From: JANQIO01 sp965229625
Lineage (GTDB): Bacteria > Pseudomonadota > Gammaproteobacteria > Pseudomonadales > Halieaceae
Assembly (NCBI GenBank): GCA_965229625.1
Contig: CBDDJJ010000001.1
Coordinates: 310,001 to 374,000, forward strand
Reading direction: 5' to 3'
Length of the DNA: 64,000 nt
Positions 34,601 through 43,896 of the stretch are shown here, one piece after another. A program made the translations under genes and the position numbers. The stretch's first letter is position 1; each line of letters begins with the position of its first letter. The notes under the pieces were generated by a model. It searched no databases and had not been told where the DNA came from. It saw nothing but the letters and a program-made list of their open reading frames with translations.

Positions 34601-35740
34601 ATGCAGCAGGAAACCCAGGTCGAGCTTCTCAGGGAGCTGGTGGATTTGCATGACAACAAGGCGCCGTACCTGTCCGAGCCTTGGACCAAGGTCTCGCCGC
34701 GGCGCTATAGCGACCCCGACATGTTTGAGCGCGAGCAGGCGCGTATTTTTCACGCTCGGCCGCTGATCGCTGCCCACGTCAGCGAGCTCAAGGATCCCGG
34801 CTCATACCTGACCAGCGAGCTGGCGGGTAAGCCGCTGCTGCTGGTGCGCGATGAAAGCGGCACGGTGCGCTGCTTTTTGAACGTCTGCCGCCACCGCGGC
34901 GCCCGGCTGGTTGGCGAATCCTCCGGTTGCAAGCACCGCTTCAGCTGTCCCTACCATGCCTGGACCTGGAACAGCAGCGGCGACCTGATCGGTGTGCCCC
35001 ACGAAAAGACTGGCTTTCCCGAGCTGGACCGGGAAGCCTACCGGCTCCATGAACTGCCCTGCGAAGAACGCGCGGGCTGGGTTTGGGTTTCTTTCTCCGC
35101 CGACAGGACCATTGACGTGGCGGCCCACCTCGGGGAACTGGACGGCGAGTTCAGCCGCCTGGATGCGGAGTCCCATGTTATCTACGAAACCAGCACCCGC
35201 GACCTGGAATCCAACTGGAAGATCCTGGTGGAAGGCGGGCTGGAAGCTTACCACTTCCGCGTGGCTCACCGGGAGACTATCGCGCCGTTGTTCCTCGACA
35301 ACCTGTCGTCCTACCGCTGCGTGGGCAATCACATTCGCTCGGTCCTGCCGCGCAGCAGCCTGCCGGAAATGGCGGGTCAGCCCAGTGAAGACTGGGAGAT
35401 CAACAAGCACGCCAACCTGCTGTACACCATCTTCCCCGGCGCCCAGTTCCTGGTGCAGGAAGATCACTTCATCTGGATCCAGGGTATTCCGGTCTCGGCC
35501 GGTCGCACCAAATTGCGGCTGTCGACCATGATCCCCGCCAGCGCGGCCACGGCGGAAAAAGACAGCTACTGGAAACGCAACCACGCCCTGACCATGTACA
35601 CCCTGGACGAGGATTTCGAGCTGGGGGAGGCGATTCAGCGGGGCCTGGATACCGGCGCCAACCCGCACCTCAACTTCGGACGATTCGAGGGCGCGCTGGC
35701 GAAATTCAATGCGATGGTCGACGCCGCGGTGAACGACTGA
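34601..35740 (+). CDS. Rieske non-heme iron oxygenase alpha subunit
   Basis: A 379-residue ring-hydroxylating-type oxygenase. The Rieske [2Fe-2S] ligands are Cys96 and His98 (CRHRG), Cys116 and His119 (CPYHAW). The mononuclear iron site has His218 and His223 in EAYHFRVAH. Glu215 replaces the Asp that normally bridges Rieske and iron sites between subunits, as in carnitine monooxygenase CntA, so substrates other than aromatic rings are possible. ATG 34601, after GGAGAG, is chosen over TTG 34565 because the promoter would place that codon at the transcript 5' end. No reductase or ferredoxin is adjacent; the fpr product at 58 kb could serve. Confidence 0.92.
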   Translation: MQQETQVELLRELVDLHDNKAPYLSEPWTKVSPRRYSDPDMFEREQARIFHARPLIAAHVSELKDPGSYLTSELAGKPLLLVRDESGTVRCFLNVCRHRGARLVGESSGCKHRFSCPYHAWTWNSSGDLIGVPHEKTGFPELDREAYRLHELPCEERAGWVWVSFSADRTIDVAAHLGELDGEFSRLDAESHVIYETSTRDLESNWKILVEGGLEAYHFRVAHRETIAPLFLDNLSSYRCVGNHIRSVLPRSSLPEMAGQPSEDWEINKHANLLYTIFPGAQFLVQEDHFIWIQGIPVSAGRTKLRLSTMIPASAATAEKDSYWKRNHALTMYTLDEDFELGEAIQRGLDTGANPHLNFGRFEGALAKFNAMVDAAVND

Positions 35741-35749
35741 GCGGAGCCT

Positions 35750-37288
35750 TCAGGCCGCGGTAGCCAATGATGCCTTGAGGGTATCGCGGCTGAGGCGGTA
35801 GGCCACCCAGTACTTGTAGATATTGCTGACGTACTGCACCGTCTCGCGGCCGATGCGTTTGGCGGCGATGACTTCCACATTGTCGAACCAGACGTTGGGA
35901 TCCAGCCCCTGACGCTCGGCCTCCCGGCGCAGGCGTGCCACCCGCGCCGGACCGGCGTTGTAGGCGGCGAAGGAGAACAGGGTCTTGTCGAGGTCCGACA
36001 TCGGTTCCTGTTCGAAATAGCGGTCGCGGATAAAGCGCAGGTATTTGTTGCCGGCGTGGATATTGTCTTCCAGGCCGCTGATATCCGGTATGCCGACGTT
36101 CTTGTCCGCGGCGGTGCTGGGCAGCATCTGCATGATGCCGATGGCACCGGTATGGCTGCGAGCGCTGTTGTCCAGCCTGGATTCCTGGTAGGCCTGGGAC
36201 ATCACCATCAGCCAGTCGAAGTCGTACTGGGCCGCGTATTTCTGGAACAGGTGCGCGGTTTCATTGAACTTCTGCATTTCCGGCGAGGAGAGATGATTGC
36301 GGATATAGGTGTTGTCCTCCAGGTAACGCTTCAGCAGCATATTGCCCAGTAGCGTGCCCTCGCCGCTGCGGCGCAGGAACTTGTCCACCATGGCTTTCAG
36401 TTCCGGCGTGTCCTTGCGCATCGCCCAGGCGATGGCGCCGCCCTCCCGGACTTCGACATTCTCATGTACCCGGATGTCCTCGAAAATCTGCTCCCAGAAC
36501 TGGGCCTTGTGTGAATCCATGACAATGGTGTCGATGAGCCCGGCGTTCACCATCTCCAGCAGGTCTTCGTCCTCGAGATGCTCGTCCACTTCCACGACGT
36601 TCATGGGCGCCAGCCCGCGCTGCTGGAACTCTGCATTCAGGGCCGCGAGACTCTCGAAGTAGCTGCTTGAGCCGCGGGTGTGGACGGTACGGCCCGACAG
36701 GTCGTCCCGGCTGTTGACCGCCTCGGCGTGGGCGCCGGTGACGGCAACCTCGCGCACATTGCGGTAAATGGGGCGTGAAAACGCAACGCGCTGTTCACGT
36801 TCCGGTGTCACCGTCAGGTTGGCGACCGCCACGTCACCGTAACCCGCCTCAAGCGCAGGCAGTAGCTGGTCGCGGGTTACCGGAATAAACACCACGCGCA
36901 TCTTGATGGTCTTGGTCTTGAGTTCCTTGTTCAGGAATTTCTCGAATTCCACCAGGGCGTCGTGGGACAGCCCACGCTGGGTAGCGCCGTCGAAGAAGTA
37001 GAAGGTCTTGCTGTGAGTGACCAGGGCGCGCAATACGTTGGCCTCGCGCATTTCCACGAATTTGCGGGGCGCGCGATCCGTCACCTGGTCCAGGTAGTCC
37101 AGCGGCCGGCGGCCGCCGGCCAGCGGCACCGGACTGGTGGTCTCTGCCGGTGCTTCGGCCTCGACCACCTGCTCCATAGGGACGGGTGTTGCCGCGGCCG
37201 TGTCTTCCGCCGGCTCGCGCTTCAGCAGGCCGACACCAATCAGCAGGACGGCAAGCCCCGCAATAAATACATATCCGATTTTTCCCAT
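35750..37288 (-). CDS. mltF: Membrane-bound lytic murein transglycosylase F-like
   Basis: A 512-residue protein: one N-terminal membrane segment (MGKIGYVFIAGLAVLLIGVG), a Pro/Ala-rich linker, a periplasmic solute-binding-like domain (SBP_bac_3, about 75-320) and a C-terminal SLT lysozyme-like domain with the catalytic Glu in AYQESRLDN and GIMQMLPSTA. It cleaves peptidoglycan with anhydromuramyl formation. No lipobox Cys is present, unlike E. coli MltF homologues, so anchoring is by the helix. An in-frame TTG 33 bases upstream (37321) is an alternative start. It is convergent with the Rieske gene (9-bp gap). Confidence 0.85.
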   Translation of the reverse strand: MGKIGYVFIAGLAVLLIGVGLLKREPAEDTAAATPVPMEQVVEAEAPAETTSPVPLAGGRRPLDYLDQVTDRAPRKFVEMREANVLRALVTHSKTFYFFDGATQRGLSHDALVEFEKFLNKELKTKTIKMRVVFIPVTRDQLLPALEAGYGDVAVANLTVTPEREQRVAFSRPIYRNVREVAVTGAHAEAVNSRDDLSGRTVHTRGSSSYFESLAALNAEFQQRGLAPMNVVEVDEHLEDEDLLEMVNAGLIDTIVMDSHKAQFWEQIFEDIRVHENVEVREGGAIAWAMRKDTPELKAMVDKFLRRSGEGTLLGNMLLKRYLEDNTYIRNHLSSPEMQKFNETAHLFQKYAAQYDFDWLMVMSQAYQESRLDNSARSHTGAIGIMQMLPSTAADKNVGIPDISGLEDNIHAGNKYLRFIRDRYFEQEPMSDLDKTLFSFAAYNAGPARVARLRREAERQGLDPNVWFDNVEVIAAKRIGRETVQYVSNIYKYWVAYRLSRDTLKASLATAA

Positions 37289-37399
37289 AGCCTTCCAAAT
37301 TACCACGCGTTTACGCGGCAAGCGACTGATTAAACAGGCATTTCCTTACAGCTCAACGCCGCGCTCCCCGGTGTTTGCCACGGCCGTCGGTCACTGCCT

Positions 37400-38362
37400 T
37401 CAGGCACTGGCAGGTTCAAAGCCGGCCAGTGCCGCCATCTGGGAGAAAAGTTCAACAATATCAGTAACCTGGTCGTCATTGCTGAACTCTCGGTAAAGTG
37501 TGTTGACGTTCACTGCGATACGTTCGGCGTCGAGCCAGCCGGCAAAGGGGCCCAACGCAATGTCCCGTGCCGCGTCAAAGGCGCTGAGCCCGGCGTCGTA
37601 ACGGGCCCGGGCCTCGTCGCGGATAAAGGCCAGGTACTCCCGCACCCGGCCCACGCCGGCCTTGTCGGTGACCGGGCCGTGGCCGGGAACAATGTGGTCT
37701 ACATCCATGGCTTCTATACGTTCGCAGGCGGCAATCCAGTTGCCCACCGGCCCCTCCCACATGATCGGCGTACCGTCGATAAACAGGATGTCGCCGGTAA
37801 ACACGGTGCGGTCCGCGGGGCTGTGCACCAGCACGTCGCCGCGGGTGTGGGCGGGCCCCACCTCGATGAGATGCACCGGCTTATCGCCCACCACCAGCGA
37901 CAGTTCGCCGCTGAAGGTGCGGTTCGGCGGGGTAAAGGTGATGCCGTCAAAGCGGAAGGCGCCAAAACAGTGCCTGAGATAAGCGCCGGCAGGTCCCAGT
38001 TGGTCAGCCATGGCCATAAACGCCGCCAGTGCATCCGGCGGCAGCTCGCTCATTTCCTCGGCCGATGCCTCGGAAGCAATGATCTCGGCCCCACTCACCA
38101 GTTCGTTGCCGTGGCAGTGGTCGCCGTTGGCATGGGTGTTTACCAGGCGGTCGAACCGGACCGCCGCCAGCGGGTCGGCATCGCGCATGGCGCTGAGCAT
38201 TTCGCGGGTCAGGTCGAGGTCGAAGAGGGTATCGACCAGCAGGGATTGCTCGCCGTCGGTAATCAGCCCGGCATTGCTCCAGCCCCAGGAGCCATCAGGC
38301 GCCAGCCATGCATAGCAGCCCTTGCCCAGTTCATGCAGTCCCTTCTCGTAGTTCCAGGCCAT
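37400..38362 (-). CDS. MBL-fold metallo-hydrolase
   Basis: A 320-residue metallo-beta-lactamase-fold protein. The metal motif reads THANGDHCHGN (third motif position Asn instead of the first loop His), with further ligands in VGPAHTRGDVLVH and VPGHGPVTDK. Related proteins are annotated SoxH-like or quinoprotein-relay hydrolases and may act on thioesters or lactones. The variant with Asn in HxHxDH is widespread in these relatives. It is divergent from the esterase gene at 38473 (110 bp gap), so a joint role in ester metabolism is possible. Confidence 0.85.
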   Translation of the reverse strand: MAWNYEKGLHELGKGCYAWLAPDGSWGWSNAGLITDGEQSLLVDTLFDLDLTREMLSAMRDADPLAAVRFDRLVNTHANGDHCHGNELVSGAEIIASEASAEEMSELPPDALAAFMAMADQLGPAGAYLRHCFGAFRFDGITFTPPNRTFSGELSLVVGDKPVHLIEVGPAHTRGDVLVHSPADRTVFTGDILFIDGTPIMWEGPVGNWIAACERIEAMDVDHIVPGHGPVTDKAGVGRVREYLAFIRDEARARYDAGLSAFDAARDIALGPFAGWLDAERIAVNVNTLYREFSNDDQVTDIVELFSQMAALAGFEPASA

Positions 38363-38472
38363 CGCCCCAGTCCCGTTTGCAACCGGCAATCATAATAGGT
38401 TAAATCGCGGTTCCTGTGTTGGGCTGCGCCTGCTGGCGCGGCTGGATACCTGTTTGTCCGGGGGGCGGAAAG

Positions 38473-39558
38473 ATGATCTGGTTGCTGGTGGTGTTGGTTG
38501 CGATGGTGATCGCAATCAACCTGTTTGTTTTGCGAGGCGAAGACCTCAAGGTGTATGACTCGCCCCGGCCCACGCCATTGAATGAAGGCGCAGATCCCAG
38601 CCAGGCGCACTTTGAGGCCATCGCCTCGCTGGGGGAGATGAACAGCAGCCTGCAATCAAGCTCCCGCAAGGAACAGCTCAAGGTCATGCGCGACAGCATG
38701 GATGAACTGGGCACGGAGGTGGAGTTCGACGGCGAGATCATTGCCGTGGACAGTGCCGGCATTCGCGGTGAGTGGATTCTTGCTCCCGGGGCAGATCCTG
38801 CCAGGCGGCTGCTGTATATCCACGGCGGCGCCTTCGTCGCTGGCAGCCCACTGAGCCACCGCGCCATCACCACCGAGTACGCGCGCCGCTTTGGTGGTGC
38901 GGTTTTCTCCCTGGATTACCGGCTGATGCCTGAGCATCCGCGGCAGGCGGGCATCGATGACTGCCGGGCCGCCTATCGCTGGATTCTGGATACCGGCCCC
39001 CAGGGTCCCGGCCGGGCGCAGGAGTTGTTCATATCCGGCGACTCCGCCGGCGGCAACCTGAGCCTGTCGCTTTCCAACTGGGTACGCGACCAGGGGCTGA
39101 CGCCGCCAAATGGCGTAATCGCCCTGTCTCCGGCGACGGATAACACGTTCGCCAGCCCCAGCCTCAAGACCAACGTGGAAAGCGACCATATGCTGGGCCC
39201 ACTGTTCGGCAAAATGAATCGCGTCCCTAAAATCCTGCTGCGTATTGTGAACCTGTTCAGCAACCGCATGCCGCCGCGCCACCCGAACGTGTCGCCGGTT
39301 TACGCAAACCTCGCCAAGCTGCCGCCGACCCTGGTGCATGTGAGCGCCCAGGAAATGTTGCTGGACGACGCCGTGCGCTACGTTAACAAGGCGCGCTCCC
39401 AGGGGTCGCCCGTGGAACTGCAGGCCTGGGGACATATGCTACATGTCTGGCACATTTTTGTGCTCCGCGATATGGAGGAGGCGAGCCACGCCTTCGACCA
39501 GATCGAGCGCTTCATGTCCGAGCACCGGGCAGCGCCGTCCGGCGAGGCCGCTGCATGA
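38473..39558 (+). CDS. Family IV (HSL-type) esterase, membrane-anchored
   Basis: A 361-residue hydrolase with an N-terminal membrane helix (MIWLLVVLVAMVIAINLFV). The HSL family signature HGGAFVAG and nucleophile motif GDSAGGN are clear; the catalytic His lies in WGHMLHVW and the acid in LLDDAVRY. It would hydrolyse short or medium acyl esters at the membrane. ATG 38473 follows a GGGGGGCGG ribosome site. It overlaps the acyltransferase gene by ATGA, pointing to lipid remodelling. Confidence 0.9.
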   Translation: MIWLLVVLVAMVIAINLFVLRGEDLKVYDSPRPTPLNEGADPSQAHFEAIASLGEMNSSLQSSSRKEQLKVMRDSMDELGTEVEFDGEIIAVDSAGIRGEWILAPGADPARRLLYIHGGAFVAGSPLSHRAITTEYARRFGGAVFSLDYRLMPEHPRQAGIDDCRAAYRWILDTGPQGPGRAQELFISGDSAGGNLSLSLSNWVRDQGLTPPNGVIALSPATDNTFASPSLKTNVESDHMLGPLFGKMNRVPKILLRIVNLFSNRMPPRHPNVSPVYANLAKLPPTLVHVSAQEMLLDDAVRYVNKARSQGSPVELQAWGHMLHVWHIFVLRDMEEASHAFDQIERFMSEHRAAPSGEAAA

Positions 39559-40286
39559 TTCGCGGTGCGCTTTACCTGCTGTGGATGGCGGTCAGCGTCA
39601 TTCCCTACGCGATTTTCATACTGGTGTTGTCGATTTTTCTGCGCGGTCGCCCGCTTTACAACCTGGCGGTGGGCTGGCTCTGGCAGGTGATACAGGCGGC
39701 GCGGCTGATCGGCGGTGTGCAGTACCGGCTGCACGGTTTCGACAACCTGCCACCGGGTGATTCCAATGAGCCGGTCATCCTCTGTCCCAAGCACCAGTCA
39801 ACCTGGGAGACCTTTGCCTTGCCGACCCTGGCCACCCACCCGCTGGCCTACGTCTTCAAGAAGGAACTGCTGATGATTCCCTTCTTCGGTTGGGCCATGG
39901 GGCGCCTCGATATGATCCATATCGATCGCAGCAAGCGCTCCGAGGCCTGGAACAAGGTGGCGGAGCAAGGCCGTGAGCTGATGGGCAAGGGTGTCTGGGT
40001 GATCATGTTTCCCGAGGGTACCCGCACGGAACGAGGCAGCCAGGGTACCTACAAGACCGGCGCCAGCCGGCTGGCGGTGGCCACCGGCGCCAGTATCATC
40101 CCCATCGCGGTCACCTCGGCGCGCTGCTGGCCGCGGCGCAGTTTTCGGCTGCTCCCCGGTACGGTGGATGTGTCATTCGGCGAGCCGATTGCCGCCGCTG
40201 GTCGGGAGCCCGATGAAATGATGAAAGAAGTAGAGGCCTGGATCGAGTCGGAAATGCGCCGCCTTGACCCGGAAGCGTATGCGTAA
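39555..40286 (+). CDS. plsC: 1-acyl-sn-glycerol-3-phosphate acyltransferase
   Basis: A 243-residue PlsC-family enzyme with an N-terminal membrane helix. Motif I is KHQSTWE: His80 with Glu85 in place of the usual Asp, a variant common in proteobacterial homologues. Motif III FPEGTR lies near residue 151. It transfers an acyl chain to lysophosphatidic acid at the inner membrane. It overlaps both neighbours (4 bp with the esterase, 8 bp with the next hydrolase), so the three genes form one operon. Confidence 0.9.
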   Translation: MIRGALYLLWMAVSVIPYAIFILVLSIFLRGRPLYNLAVGWLWQVIQAARLIGGVQYRLHGFDNLPPGDSNEPVILCPKHQSTWETFALPTLATHPLAYVFKKELLMIPFFGWAMGRLDMIHIDRSKRSEAWNKVAEQGRELMGKGVWVIMFPEGTRTERGSQGTYKTGASRLAVATGASIIPIAVTSARCWPRRSFRLLPGTVDVSFGEPIAAAGREPDEMMKEVEAWIESEMRRLDPEAYA

Positions 40287-41427
40287 GGCCCTTAAATTCC
40301 TGCTGCTCCTGGTCGCTGTGCCGCTGCTGGTGCTGGGCGTGGTACTGGCACTGGGCAAGCAGCCGACACCGTTGGCGCGGGGCTCCGAATCGGCCGCCAG
40401 GTTGGCGCCGGGTCCCTACGAGATTCTGCAGTTTGACGAAACCTTTATCGATACCAGCCGCCCCAGCCCGGCCCACGGCGAATTCGCCGGGTCCAGTCAG
40501 CGTGAGCTGCTGGCCACTGTGTGGCACCCCCGCGGCTATGAGGCGGGGCCTTACCCGCTGATCGTTTACAGTCACGGCTTTTCGTCCAATCGCCGCGGCG
40601 GGGCTTACCTGGCGGAGCATCTCGCCAGCCATGGCTACGTGGTGGTGGCCGCCAATTTCCCACTCACCAATACCTATGCTCCCGACCGCCCGTGGGTACG
40701 CGACATCGTCAATCAGCCGGGTGATGTCAGCTTCCTGATCGATCAACTGGTAGCGCGCTCCACAGATGTCGACAGCGGCTTGTGGCGCATGATCGATGAA
40801 CGCCAGATCGGCGTGACCGGCATTTCCCTCGGTGGCATGACCTCTACCCTGGTGGCCTTCCACCCGGAGCTGGGAGACGAGCGGGTGGGGGCAGCGCTGT
40901 CGATCGCCGGGCCGACGCGGCAGTTCCTGCCGGCGTTTTTCGAGCACCGTGAGGTGCCGTTCCTGATGCTGGCCGCGGATATTGACGCGCTCGTGCCCTT
41001 TGGCAGCAACGCCGCGCCGGTGCTGGAGATGGTGCCAGAGTCGCAGTTGGTGACGGTGGTCAATGGTTCCCATACCGGCTTCTCGGGGCAGGCCACCCCG
41101 TTGCGCTTCATGTCCAACCCGGATGCCCTGGGCTGCTATATCGTGCTCCAGAACATCGAGAACGACAATGACGACTTCTGGCTGGATGCGCTGGGCACCC
41201 CCGAACAGGGCATCAACTACGATGCCGCCAATGAACTGTGCCTGATGGATCCGCTGCCGCCGGCCATGAACCCGATGCGCCAGCAGATGATCACAGCCCT
41301 GGTGGTGCGGGCCTTCTTCGACAGCCAGTTTGCCACCCACGACGATGACCGGGAAGCTGCCCAGGACTTTCTGGCAGATACGCTGCCGGGGGAGCTGGGC
41401 GAGGTGCGCTACCAGGCCGCGGACTGA
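40279..41427 (+). CDS. Alpha/beta hydrolase, PAF-acetylhydrolase-like
   Basis: A 382-residue protein with an N-terminal signal anchor (MRKALKFLLLLVAVPLLVLG). The fold resembles platelet-activating-factor acetylhydrolase/chlorophyllase-like enzymes: YSHGFSSNR oxyanion segment, nucleophile in GISLGGMTS, Asp in AADIDALVP and His in NGSHTGF. It probably hydrolyses a lipid ester outside the cytoplasm. ATG 40279 overlaps plsC by 8 bp. The stop is 29 bp from a convergent acyltransferase gene. Confidence 0.88.
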   Translation: MRKALKFLLLLVAVPLLVLGVVLALGKQPTPLARGSESAARLAPGPYEILQFDETFIDTSRPSPAHGEFAGSSQRELLATVWHPRGYEAGPYPLIVYSHGFSSNRRGGAYLAEHLASHGYVVVAANFPLTNTYAPDRPWVRDIVNQPGDVSFLIDQLVARSTDVDSGLWRMIDERQIGVTGISLGGMTSTLVAFHPELGDERVGAALSIAGPTRQFLPAFFEHREVPFLMLAADIDALVPFGSNAAPVLEMVPESQLVTVVNGSHTGFSGQATPLRFMSNPDALGCYIVLQNIENDNDDFWLDALGTPEQGINYDAANELCLMDPLPPAMNPMRQQMITALVVRAFFDSQFATHDDDREAAQDFLADTLPGELGEVRYQAAD

Positions 41428-41456
41428 GCTTCGGGGCGCGATTCCGCGAGCAGGTA

Positions 41457-42053
41457 CTAGGAGGCGGCGCGGCGCTGGTCGGGAACGGGCTGCTCCTCTT
41501 CACGAAGCCGTACCGGCCCGAACTGGTCCGGGTACAGCCCTTTCATTGGCGCGTAGAAGCCGCGCAGTAGCTCCATGTCCCGGCTGACGTCGCCGCTCAT
41601 CGGCAGGGCCGGGCCAAATCCGCCGCGCTTTTTGCCGAAGTCCAGGTAAGAGGGAACGATCGGCACCTTGGCGCCGCGGGCGATATGGTAGAAGCCGGAT
41701 TTCCAGAACTCCGTGCGGGCCCGGGTGCCTTCCGCCGGCACGACCAGCGCCAGCTCGTCGCGCTCGCCAAAGGCGTCGACCATGGCTTCCACCACGTTGT
41801 TGTTGCTGCGCCGCTGGATTGGCACGCCACCCAGCGCCTGCATTACCCAACCCAGCGGCGGTCTGAACAGGCTTTGCTTGCCCATCCAGTTGATGCGTAT
41901 GCCAAACGCCCAGGCGAACAGGATCATCAGCGGAAAGTCCCAGTTCGAGGTGTGGGGAGCCGCAATCAGTACATACTTGCGGTGCAGGGGTTTGCCCCCC
42001 TCAATTTTCCAGCCCAGTGCCGTCAGCAGGGCACGGGCAAACCAGCGCCTCAA
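41457..42053 (-). CDS. LPLAT-family acyltransferase
   Basis: A 198-residue acyltransferase with HTSNWD (His34, Asp39) and PAEGTRARTEFWKSGFYHIA, the catalytic and glycerol-phosphate-binding motifs of the family. It lacks a clear membrane helix and is shorter than PlsC, resembling the small AGPAT-like group that acylates lysophospholipids or ornithine lipids. It lies 35 bp after the HpaB-family gene on the same strand. Substrate is uncertain. Confidence 0.87.
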   Translation of the reverse strand: MRRWFARALLTALGWKIEGGKPLHRKYVLIAAPHTSNWDFPLMILFAWAFGIRINWMGKQSLFRPPLGWVMQALGGVPIQRRSNNNVVEAMVDAFGERDELALVVPAEGTRARTEFWKSGFYHIARGAKVPIVPSYLDFGKKRGGFGPALPMSGDVSRDMELLRGFYAPMKGLYPDQFGPVRLREEEQPVPDQRRAAS

Positions 42054-42088
42054 GGCGTATACCTCACTCTTGCGTTGATCGGGGAAAC

Positions 42089-43663
42089 TCAGCCAGCGTC
42101 TGCGTCAGTAGCAATAATGCCTGCCAGCTTGCGAGCGTGGCGCTTTTTATCATCCACGTTCATGTTTCGCAAGATTTGTATGCGCTGGGCCTGCGGCGAT
42201 CCGGCCCCGTGTAGCGATTCCGTGAGGTAGCCCACGGCATTGCGGCCCAGGGTCATGTTCTCGATCAGCCGCAGGATGCGCACCCGGTCTTCGGTGGGAA
42301 TGTCGTCCCGGCCCTTGAAGAAGCGCTCCAGCAATTCCCCGGTATCGCTGGATTCAAAATCTTTCTCCGAGGGCAGGGTGACCATGAGGCCCCCGGCGAG
42401 GTCCTGGGCCAGCCGCGAAATTTCATAGGGGAAGCGCGTCACGTTGTGCTTGCATACATTAGACAGCATGCCGTCGTTGATCCAGGCACCCGAAGGCAGC
42501 GGGTAGGCCTGGTGTGAAGAGGCAATGCCCGACGAGAAAATCGTCTCGTTGAGATGGGTCATCTCCACCAGCTTGTCCTTGATGTGGGAGGCGCCTTCCA
42601 CACCGTTGTACTCGGCGATGGTGGCCGCCGCGCCCACCATGACGTCGCCGAGCCCGGTTTTGCAGACGTAGCTGGCACGGTGGTAGTCGGTGAACCGCTC
42701 CACCAGCAGGCTGGCAAACTCCCATTCCCCGTCCATGAACACGTGGTCCCAGGGAATGAATACGCGGTCGAACACCACCAGTACCTCCTGGCCGGAGTAG
42801 CGGGCGTTTCCCTGGTCGATTTCGCCACCTTCCAGGGCCCGCGTATCGCAGGACTGGCGGCCATAGATGAACGTCAGCCCCGGGGTCTGCAGGGGCACTG
42901 CACCGATGACCGCGTAATCGCGGTCTGCTTCTGACAGGCGCATGGTCGGCATGACCATGACCCAGTGGGAATTGAGTCCGCCGGTCATGTGGGCCTTGGC
43001 GCCCGACACGTACAGCCCGTGTTCGTCCCGGTCCACGACCCGCATGAACATGTCGGGGTCGGCCTGCTCGTGAGGTGCCTTGCTGCGATCCCCCTTGGGA
43101 TCGGTCATGCCCGCGGCAATGATAAGGTTGTGGCGTTGCAGGCCCTCGAGCAGCTTGAGGAAGCGGCTGTGGTATTCGGTGCCATGGGCCTGGTCGATAT
43201 CGTAGGTCAGGGAGTGCATGACCGAGATGCAATCCAGGCCGGCACAACGCTGGAAGCAGGTGCCGGTGATCTGGCCCATGCGGCGCTGCATGCGGTTCTT
43301 GTTGACCAGGTCGTCCGGGCTGGTGGGAATATGCAGGAAGCGGTTTACCCGGGTGCCGGTGTAGGGAGATTCTGCGGTGGCGAGGTCCGGGTCGTCCTGG
43401 GCCAGCTGGTAGGAGGCGGCCAGGGCGTTGATGGACGGGCGAATGATCGGGTGATCGACCGGCTCTTCGATCTGCTCACCGAACAGGTACACCTTGAGCC
43501 CCCGTCCGCGCAGGCTTTCGATGTAGTCGTCACCCGACTCGAGGCGGTCCTGGAACAGGGCCCAGCGCTCCTCGGCGCTGTTGCCTACCGGGGTGGCCGC
43601 CGAGGCGGGTGCAGTGGAAACAGTGGAAACAGTAGAAAGGCTGGCGCCTGCTTGCTCGCTCAT
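42089..43663 (-). CDS. 4-hydroxybutyryl-CoA dehydratase/HpaB-family flavoenzyme
   Basis: A 524-residue member of the 4-hydroxyphenylacetate-3-hydroxylase/4-hydroxybutyryl-CoA dehydratase (AbfD) superfamily. Cys136 and Cys140 (CFQRC), His328 and Cys334 (HRASYVC) match in order the four [4Fe-4S] ligands known from Clostridium AbfD (Cys99, Cys103, His292, Cys299), with one residue less between the last two. Plain HpaB hydroxylases lack these Cys. Dehydration of a 4-hydroxyacyl-CoA or a related isomerisation is inferred. The first ~30 residues are a Ser/Thr/Val/Ala-rich tail encoded by a 9-bp tandem repeat. GGGAG precedes ATG 43663. Confidence 0.83.
   Translation of the reverse strand: MSEQAGASLSTVSTVSTAPASAATPVGNSAEERWALFQDRLESGDDYIESLRGRGLKVYLFGEQIEEPVDHPIIRPSINALAASYQLAQDDPDLATAESPYTGTRVNRFLHIPTSPDDLVNKNRMQRRMGQITGTCFQRCAGLDCISVMHSLTYDIDQAHGTEYHSRFLKLLEGLQRHNLIIAAGMTDPKGDRSKAPHEQADPDMFMRVVDRDEHGLYVSGAKAHMTGGLNSHWVMVMPTMRLSEADRDYAVIGAVPLQTPGLTFIYGRQSCDTRALEGGEIDQGNARYSGQEVLVVFDRVFIPWDHVFMDGEWEFASLLVERFTDYHRASYVCKTGLGDVMVGAAATIAEYNGVEGASHIKDKLVEMTHLNETIFSSGIASSHQAYPLPSGAWINDGMLSNVCKHNVTRFPYEISRLAQDLAGGLMVTLPSEKDFESSDTGELLERFFKGRDDIPTEDRVRILRLIENMTLGRNAVGYLTESLHGAGSPQAQRIQILRNMNVDDKKRHARKLAGIIATDADAG
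43612..43639 (-). repeat. 9-bp tandem repeat inside HpaB-family gene
   Basis: About three copies of the 9-base unit AGTGGAAAC (plus strand), the last with one change, encode Ser-Thr-Val repeats in the disordered N-terminus. It is a possible length-variable site. Confidence 0.6.
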
Positions 43664-43896
43664 GTTGTGATCTCCCGTGCCGCTGCGATTCTGCCCTGGC
43701 AATGCCGCCTGCTACACTGTGCCACGTCGGTTTGTAATCCAGGGCACCGAGTCCCGTCTGGTGCCAGGCTGTGAACCTGAACGCTGATCCAGAAAACCGA
43801 CGGCTGATTCATGAGCTCGCACATGAGCGTGCGCATAACTCATAAAACACAGAAAGCACATAAAAAGCAGTCTCAGACATAACAAGGCTGAAAACC

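Noticed and set aside
40111..41340. Minus-strand frame of 409 codons
   Set aside because: Antisense to the PAF-acetylhydrolase-like gene; no recognisable motif.
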